Below, piece after piece: positions 4,786-10,041 of a DNA stretch of 10,041 bases (its first letter is position 1; each line of letters begins with the position of its first letter). Below the pieces are notes generated by a model. The model was not told the origin of the DNA, did not search any database, and saw only the letters and a list, made by a program, of their open reading frames with translations. Location: assembly GCA_046705285.1 (NCBI GenBank), contig JBJKQK010000167.1:1-10041 (forward strand). Direction: 5' to 3'. Origin of the DNA: SCRD01 sp046705285. Lineage in GTDB: Bacteria; Acidobacteriota; Terriglobia; UBA7540. A program made the position numbers and the translations under genes.

Positions 4786-7530
4786 ATGCTTTCACGGCGA
4801 ACATTTCTCAAGACAGCGGCACTTGCCGCAGCGGAATCTGGGTTTGGCGCATCTCAAGGTGAACGCGGGTCGGCACAAGTGGCTCCTGAGCATTTGACCG
4901 TTGAGTATCTAAAGGATCCTCTGGGTATCGATGTGCGGCGGCCAAGGTTCGGCTGGCAACTGGAAGCCCGCGAGCGGGGAGCCAAACAGCAGGCCTATCA
5001 GATCGCTGTCTCCGGCCGTCGTGAAAAATTACTTTCCGGGGTGGCTGATGTCTGGGATTCGGGCAAAGTTGTAAGTGAAGACTGCACCCAGGTTGTTTAT
5101 GAAGGCAGGGAACTCCGGTCACGAGAAGTAAACTACTGGCGAGTGCGAACCTGGGATCAAACTGGCAATGTGTCTGCGTGGAGCAAGACAGCGTCTTGGG
5201 AAATGGGACTTCTGGAAGAGAGTGACTGGAAGGCGAAATGGATAGGCGCTCTTTCCGAGCCGGGTTTGGAGCACACGTTTACTGCTCCCGCCCCTTTTTT
5301 CCGCAAGACGTTTGACCTTTCGCAGCCTGCAATCTCTGCACGCGCATATATCTGCGGCCTGGGGTTCTGTGAACTTTACCTGAACGGAAGGAAGGTTGGC
5401 GATCAAGTTCTGTCGCCAAACCAGACGAATTACGACCGGCGGTCGCTCCGGCGCCTTCTCTATCCTTACCGCGATCACGCTCGGACGAGAGTTCTCTATG
5501 TGACTTATGACGTCACCTCATACCTGCGGCAGGGACGCAACGTTGCCGGTATTGTTTTGGGTAATGGCTGGTACAACCAGCGGGACCGCTTAGTGGAAGG
5601 GTACATGTGGTACGACTCGCCGCGAGTGATCTTTCAGATGGAGTACAGGCTGGCAGACGGGGCCATCGAAACCGTGGCCAGCGACGAGACCTGGAAAAAC
5701 TCTACCTCAGGCCCTATCACTCACAATGGGATTTTTACGGGAGAAGACTACGATGCCCGGCTTGAAATAAACGATTGGCTCGATCCCAATTACGATGATG
5801 GGGCGTGGAATCAGGCTCAAACTGTCCGGCCACCAACAGGCCCGCTGAAAGCACAGATGTCGTTCCCGGACAGAGTAGTCCGGACCATGCAGCCGGTTTT
5901 GGTGAAGAGCGCGGAAGCAGGGATGTACCGATTCGATCTTGGGCAGAACCTGGCGGGTTGGGCACGATTGAAGGTTCGCGGCCCCAGAGGAAGGCGAGTC
6001 ACTCTGCGGTTTATTGCTGAGAATGGTAAAGACTATGGGCAGTCTGACAGCTATGTGCTCAAAGGTGAAGGTTTGGAATCTCACGAACCGCGTTTCACGT
6101 GGCACGGCTTTCGTTACGTCGAAGTCAGTGGCGCCCCCGAGCCGATGACGGCGGCCAACTTGGAAGGACGGGTTGTGCACACAGACGTTAAGCCGGTGGG
6201 CAGGTTTGCATGCTCGAACCGACTCTTCAACCGAATCATGCACAACCTGCGCTGGAGCCAGTTGAGCAACATGCACTGCGGCGTGCCGAGTGATTGTCCG
6301 CACCGTGAGCGATTGGGGTATACAGGGGATGGGCAAGTTGATGCTGAGTCGGCCATGTACAACTTCGATATGGCGCCGTTCTATACGAAGTGGATCAAGG
6401 ACATTCGCGACTCCCAGAACTCTGAGACTGGTTTTATACCGCACACGGTACCTTTCGAGGGCGGAGGCGGAGGTCCGCCATGGGGCTGCGCGTACGTGAT
6501 TATTCCCTGGCTGATGTACCTTCACTATGGCGACCGCAGGGTTCTGGAAGAGCACTACTCCGGAATGAAGCGATGGATCGAGTACCTGAAAGGAAGCACG
6601 GACGAAAGCGGGCTGGTGGTCCGGGAGGAGCCCGGGAGTTGGTGCCTGGGCGAGTGGGCAACTCCAACGGCAATCAAGATTCCGAAGCCGCTGGTCAATA
6701 CCTGCTACTACGCGCATGTTTCTCAGTTAATGACACGAATTGCCAGTGTCCTGGGGCGCGATGAAGACAAACACCTCTTCACTGCTTTGGCGCACGCAGC
6801 TGGGACCGCGGTCAATAAGAAATTCCTCAATGAAACACTCGGCCAGTATTACGACGGAAGGCAGGGGGCCAATGTTTTTCCCCTGGCGTTTGGCGTGGTC
6901 CCGCAAAGGCACGTCAAGACTGTCTTCAACCGCCTGGTTGAGATCATTCAGCAGGAGGATAAGGGACATTTTGATACTGGAATGTATAGCACGCCGCTCA
7001 CGCTCGAGGTGCTGACCTCGGGAGGGCGAGCTGATTTAGCCTCGACGCTCATGAAGCAAGTGACGTTCCCGAGTTACGGGTTCGAGATTTCCAAAGGAGC
7101 AACAACCTTGTGGGAAAATTGGGACGGACGGGGTTCGCATAACCACGCTATGTACGGGAGCGTCGCACAGTGGTTCTATAGGGCACTGGCAGGAATTGTT
7201 CCTGATCCCCGGCAGCCCGGTTTCAGAAACGTGATCGTTCGTCCGTACGTGCTTGAAGATCTGAGCTTTGTCGACGCCGGTTACGATTCTGTTCGCGGCA
7301 GAATCGGCAGCCACTGGGAGAAGAAAGGTGGAAGGCTGCTCATTGATCTTGAAATTCCAGCCGGAAGTACTGCCACAGTCTTTTTGCCTTGCAATGACGC
7401 AGGCAGGGTCAAGGAATCCGGCCATTCATTGCTGAAATCCACCGGCGTGAAGCTTACAGGTGTGAGTGAAGGGCGTGTTGTTTGCGCCATCGGGTCTGGT
7501 CGTTACAGCTTTCAGATTTCCGGGAGCTAA
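4786..7530 (+). CDS. GH78 alpha-L-rhamnosidase, Tat-exported
   Basis: Inverting hydrolase that releases terminal alpha-L-rhamnose from polysaccharides or glycosides. The 914-residue protein begins with a twin-arginine motif (SRRTFLK, residues 3-9), so it is probably folded before export. The order of domains fits GH78: an N-terminal beta domain (about 35-140), a carbohydrate-binding-like domain with ELYLNGRKVGDQVLSP (about 155-340), a beta domain containing YRFDLGQNLAGW (about 355-455), an (alpha/alpha)6 barrel (about 460-810) and a C-terminal beta-sandwich. The catalytic segment DCPHRERLGYTGD supplies Asp503, Glu508 (general acid) and Asp515; GATTLWENWDG supplies Glu777 (proposed base). The intervals match Asp567, Glu572, Asp579 and Glu841 of Bacillus sp. 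GL1 RhaB as I recall them. Oddity: the signal's hydrophobic core is short and interrupted by Glu17. GGGAG at 4771-4775 is the likely ribosome site, 10 bases upstream. Confidence 0.96.
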   Translation: MLSRRTFLKTAALAAAESGFGASQGERGSAQVAPEHLTVEYLKDPLGIDVRRPRFGWQLEARERGAKQQAYQIAVSGRREKLLSGVADVWDSGKVVSEDCTQVVYEGRELRSREVNYWRVRTWDQTGNVSAWSKTASWEMGLLEESDWKAKWIGALSEPGLEHTFTAPAPFFRKTFDLSQPAISARAYICGLGFCELYLNGRKVGDQVLSPNQTNYDRRSLRRLLYPYRDHARTRVLYVTYDVTSYLRQGRNVAGIVLGNGWYNQRDRLVEGYMWYDSPRVIFQMEYRLADGAIETVASDETWKNSTSGPITHNGIFTGEDYDARLEINDWLDPNYDDGAWNQAQTVRPPTGPLKAQMSFPDRVVRTMQPVLVKSAEAGMYRFDLGQNLAGWARLKVRGPRGRRVTLRFIAENGKDYGQSDSYVLKGEGLESHEPRFTWHGFRYVEVSGAPEPMTAANLEGRVVHTDVKPVGRFACSNRLFNRIMHNLRWSQLSNMHCGVPSDCPHRERLGYTGDGQVDAESAMYNFDMAPFYTKWIKDIRDSQNSETGFIPHTVPFEGGGGGPPWGCAYVIIPWLMYLHYGDRRVLEEHYSGMKRWIEYLKGSTDESGLVVREEPGSWCLGEWATPTAIKIPKPLVNTCYYAHVSQLMTRIASVLGRDEDKHLFTALAHAAGTAVNKKFLNETLGQYYDGRQGANVFPLAFGVVPQRHVKTVFNRLVEIIQQEDKGHFDTGMYSTPLTLEVLTSGGRADLASTLMKQVTFPSYGFEISKGATTLWENWDGRGSHNHAMYGSVAQWFYRALAGIVPDPRQPGFRNVIVRPYVLEDLSFVDAGYDSVRGRIGSHWEKKGGRLLIDLEIPAGSTATVFLPCNDAGRVKESGHSLLKSTGVKLTGVSEGRVVCAIGSGRYSFQISGS

Positions 7531-7669
7531 GAATCACCAGCAAAGAAACCAAATGGTGCCTGTTTTGATCGGTTGCATACTTACATCATTACTGCGATTC
7601 CGGACTTATCTGACTGTGAGTACGTTCATTGAACCTGTTCATGTTCCCAAAGCCAGGGTAGGAGGATAG
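7531..7669 (+). other. Gap between the rhamnosidase and GH36-like genes
   Basis: 139 bases with no gene. A weak hairpin (CACCA 7535-7539 with TGGTG 7554-7558) followed by CCTGTTTT is terminator-like but has only a 5-bp stem. No convincing promoter was found. The two genes may be co-transcribed. Confidence 0.4.
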
Positions 7670-10041
7670 ATGCAAATATCTGACAAAGAAACTCGAGCTC
7701 GTATGACAAGGCGAAGTTTTGTGCGTACGGCGGGGACATTGGGGGCATCGCTTGCGGCAGGGCTTTCGGCGCCTGCGGGTCTGGCCTCTGAGACCCACGA
7801 ACCTGCCGATTCGAAACAGGTTCCGGCAGTACACAATTCTTGGAATATTGAGCTATCAAAGGACGGGCACCATCTTGAATTGTACTACCAGGGGCAAAAA
7901 TGGCTGAGCGGTGTGGTTGTTGTGTTTGGAGCAAGTGGGCACGAAGAGCGGTCCGATGCTTCCTACTTGAGGCTGGAGCGGGTGAGTACAGGAAGTGCCG
8001 ATGCGACGCTGGTAAGAGTACAAGGATTTCAGCGTGGCGAAATTCTGTTGCGTGGGTGGAAATCGAAAATTGAGGTTTCTCTTGCAAAGGCAAAGATGAG
8101 CGGAGCGGAGCGCATTGAAGTCGAGGCCGTTGTTGAAGCAGGGCCTGACCCGATTCATTGCCGGTTGGAGGAAAATGTTTTTGGCAGCGAAGCCAATGAT
8201 ATCCAGCAGATGGTAAGTGGGCGGGCGGTGAGCCATCTGAACGACAGCGTATTCGATCGTTTTCGTGACCAGGCATTGCGCGTGAATGCGCGCTACTCGG
8301 AATTCACACCTACCGCCGCTAATTTCCGAACAGCAGCGAGTACTCACGGGACGGCCGCTCCGATTTGCAGTTTTGAAGTGGTCGAGCATGTTTATGGCAG
8401 CCGCCTGCAGTTCTACACACCATTCGACAAAGAGAGATGGCCCGAGCCGCCACTCGGCTGGTGCTCATTTCACTATTACGGCAACGTCCTGAACGAGGAT
8501 GACATTGTCCGTAACGCTGAAGCTCTGGCCCGCGACTACGGAACGTTTGGCCTTAAATATGTCCTGATTGATGGAGGCTGGCAGGCGAACGGAATCTCAG
8601 GAAGTTGGACAAAAAGCAATTCAAGCTTTTCGCATGGAATGAAGTGGCTTGCCGGAAAGATTCGCGCTGTGGGCCTGAAACCAGCCCTCTGGCTTTCTGA
8701 GTTTGGGACAGATGATGAAGATTTCTACAACACGCACAAGGAATGGTTTTTGCACGATGCGGAAGGCAGCGCCAGACTCGGATCGTGGTTTGGGCTTTAT
8801 ATCCTGGATTTCTCGAATCCCGAGGTGAAGCAATATCTTCACAGGATTTACCGCATGATGGCTGAGGACTGGGGATACGACTACTTCAAGCTGGACGGCG
8901 AAAACGCAACCCGGGACATTTGGGGAGAAAACCGCACGCGAACTTTTGATCCGGCCCAGGATGCTGACACAGCGTTTCGAGGGGGACTTGAAGGAATCCG
9001 GCAGGCACTGGGCTCGAACCCAGGGGCGTTCCTTTCCGCCTGTGGTCCGGAGTACCCTACAGAATCGATCGGTATTGCGCAAAGCGCGCGGCTGGGTAGC
9101 GACATCATAAACTTTCTACCTTCTGATCCCTCGCATGAACACAGCGAAACGCCTTCCTTCCGGTCGGTGCGGACGGCTTTGGAAGGAATGCGGCGAGGAT
9201 ACTACACCCACAACATTGCCTGGTATGCGGACCCGGACGGAGTGCTGCTGCGGCCGCCGCTCACCGAGGATGAAGTGCACACGTGGTTTTCCGTTGTGGG
9301 TCTGACCGGACAGCTCCTGATGCTGGGTGACGATATTCCGGCGCTTTCCGAAGAACGCCGTGATATCGCCCGCAAGGTGATGCCGGTTGCGGACATTAAG
9401 CCGATGGATCTCTACCCGCAAACTTCCACGCCGCACATTTGGGTTCTTCATATCCAGCGTAACTTTGGAGCTTGGGCTGTGGTTGGGTTGTTCAATTGGG
9501 ATTACGATGTCAACGAGGTACCCTACGCTTTCGCCAGCAGCCAACACGGTTCGCCCCTTCGGTCAGTCTTTAACCATGATGCCGCCCTGCTTGGCACCGA
9601 TAGTTCGGGACCCGCTTTCTGGGCGCTTGCAGAAAATGCTCAGGCGGCACTTAAGGAAAATCAGCACCTGGAGACTTTGCCTGACAAGCCGGCCGGATTG
9701 GAGCTGCTTCCTGTCCCGGCTTATCTGACACCGCCTCCGCACCGCAGAATCGTCCTGAACTTCGAAAGGGCCGGATTTCGTGGAGATCGTGAGTACTTGT
9801 TGTTTGATTTCTGGAAACAGCGGTTTCTCGGAAAAGCAAAAAGTGAGCATACGGTAGTGTTGGTCCCGCACGCATGCCAGATATTAAGCGTGCGTGCAGC
9901 AACTGGCAATCCTCAACTGATCGGGACCGACCGGCACATTACGATGGGCGGCGTTGAATTGAAAGACGAGCACTGGGACTCCATGACGAGCCGCCTGAAG
10001 CTGTCTCTGCAGCTTGTTCAGAATTACCCCACCACGCTTAC
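7670..10041 (+). CDS. GH36-like alpha-galactosidase (clan GH-D), Tat-exported, cut by the right edge
   Basis: Predicted retaining enzyme that removes alpha-linked galactose (or a related sugar). The frame is open for 790 codons with no stop before the edge. The start at 7670 follows GGAGG (7661-7665, 4 bases away); Met12 (7703) is an alternative that would still keep the twin-arginine signal TRRSFVR (13-19) and its Ala/Gly/Leu-rich core (20-39). An N-terminal beta domain (about 50-255) precedes a TIM barrel that begins at LGWCSF (262-267). Clan GH-D landmarks are in order: IDGGWQ with Asp301, LDFSNPEV, YFKLDGEN with Asp409 as predicted nucleophile, ACGPEY (457-462) and RLGSD with Asp478 as predicted acid/base. 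A beta-rich C-terminal part (from about 570) includes FNWD and GTDRHITMGG. More than 790 residues is long compared with about 700-750 for many GH36 enzymes. Raffinose-synthase-like or alpha-N-acetylgalactosaminidase activity cannot be excluded. Confidence 0.9.
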   Translation, partial: MQISDKETRARMTRRSFVRTAGTLGASLAAGLSAPAGLASETHEPADSKQVPAVHNSWNIELSKDGHHLELYYQGQKWLSGVVVVFGASGHEERSDASYLRLERVSTGSADATLVRVQGFQRGEILLRGWKSKIEVSLAKAKMSGAERIEVEAVVEAGPDPIHCRLEENVFGSEANDIQQMVSGRAVSHLNDSVFDRFRDQALRVNARYSEFTPTAANFRTAASTHGTAAPICSFEVVEHVYGSRLQFYTPFDKERWPEPPLGWCSFHYYGNVLNEDDIVRNAEALARDYGTFGLKYVLIDGGWQANGISGSWTKSNSSFSHGMKWLAGKIRAVGLKPALWLSEFGTDDEDFYNTHKEWFLHDAEGSARLGSWFGLYILDFSNPEVKQYLHRIYRMMAEDWGYDYFKLDGENATRDIWGENRTRTFDPAQDADTAFRGGLEGIRQALGSNPGAFLSACGPEYPTESIGIAQSARLGSDIINFLPSDPSHEHSETPSFRSVRTALEGMRRGYYTHNIAWYADPDGVLLRPPLTEDEVHTWFSVVGLTGQLLMLGDDIPALSEERRDIARKVMPVADIKPMDLYPQTSTPHIWVLHIQRNFGAWAVVGLFNWDYDVNEVPYAFASSQHGSPLRSVFNHDAALLGTDSSGPAFWALAENAQAALKENQHLETLPDKPAGLELLPVPAYLTPPPHRRIVLNFERAGFRGDREYLLFDFWKQRFLGKAKSEHTVVLVPHACQILSVRAATGNPQLIGTDRHITMGGVELKDEHWDSMTSRLKLSLQLVQNYPTTL

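Noticed and set aside
5707..6717. Long minus-strand open frame of 336 codons inside the GH78 gene
   Set aside because: Fully antisense to a gene with intact catalytic motifs; long antisense frames are common opposite GC-rich genes.
7535..7566. Terminator-like hairpin after the GH78 stop
   Set aside because: Only a 5-bp stem with a 14-base loop and a T-run displaced by four bases; too weak to call.
4776..7574. The 9-mer TGATCGGTT shared by the gaps upstream of both exported hydrolase genes (4776-4784 and 7566-7574)
   Set aside because: One shared 9-mer between two gaps of this size is not far from chance, and its positions relative to the two starts differ.
7626..8389. Minus-strand open frames opposite the start of the GH36-like gene
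   Set aside because: They are antisense to a clear coding sequence with signal peptide and clan GH-D motifs, and their translations show no domain.

Overview
The window is bacterial chromosomal DNA of moderate-to-high GC with five supportable protein genes. One lies on the minus strand (mscL). Four lie in the same direction on the plus strand: an APC-superfamily permease, a five-bladed beta-propeller glycosidase-like protein, a GH78 alpha-L-rhamnosidase and a GH36-like alpha-galactosidase that runs off the right edge. The mix of Tat-exported glycoside hydrolases, an MscL ending in a zinc-ribbon-like tail and generous intergenic spacing is reminiscent of soil Acidobacteriota. That is a guess from gene style; no marker gene is present to confirm it.

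Layout. 1-386 has no convincing gene but carries a good intrinsic terminator (270-294) pointing rightward, so a plus-strand transcription unit probably enters from beyond the left edge and converges on mscL. mscL (387-830, minus) starts after a near-perfect Shine-Dalgarno and has a long stable hairpin in its leader. 831-1644 is about 800 bases without a supportable gene; it holds a cluster of GAAC/GTTC elements, a possible promoter with overlapping dyads, and a possible remnant of an outer-membrane beta-barrel C-terminus. The permease follows (1645-3117), then a 356-base gap with a weak promoter and hairpin, the propeller protein (3474-4514 region, ending at 4511), a 274-base gap with a perfect 12-bp palindrome, the GH78 gene (4786-7530), a 139-base gap, and the GH36-like gene (7670 to beyond 10041).

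Function. The last three genes look like part of a glycan-degradation locus. GH78 removes terminal alpha-L-rhamnose and GH36 enzymes remove alpha-linked galactose; both proteins begin with twin-arginine signals, so they should act in the periplasm or at the cell surface after folding in the cytoplasm. The propeller protein has no export signal, and an in-frame stop just before its start rules out a longer N-terminus, so it probably acts in the cytoplasm. Plausible substrates are plant rhamnose- and galactose-containing polysaccharides or glycosides, but this is inference. The gaps of 139-356 bases suggest several transcription units or long leaders and not one tight operon. The permease belongs to an amino-acid/amine transporter superfamily and need not be linked to sugars.

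Nothing here amounts to a clear new biological system. The most worthwhile leads are the unassigned propeller protein, the long GH36-like protein, the palindrome ahead of the rhamnosidase, and the unusual MscL tail and leader.
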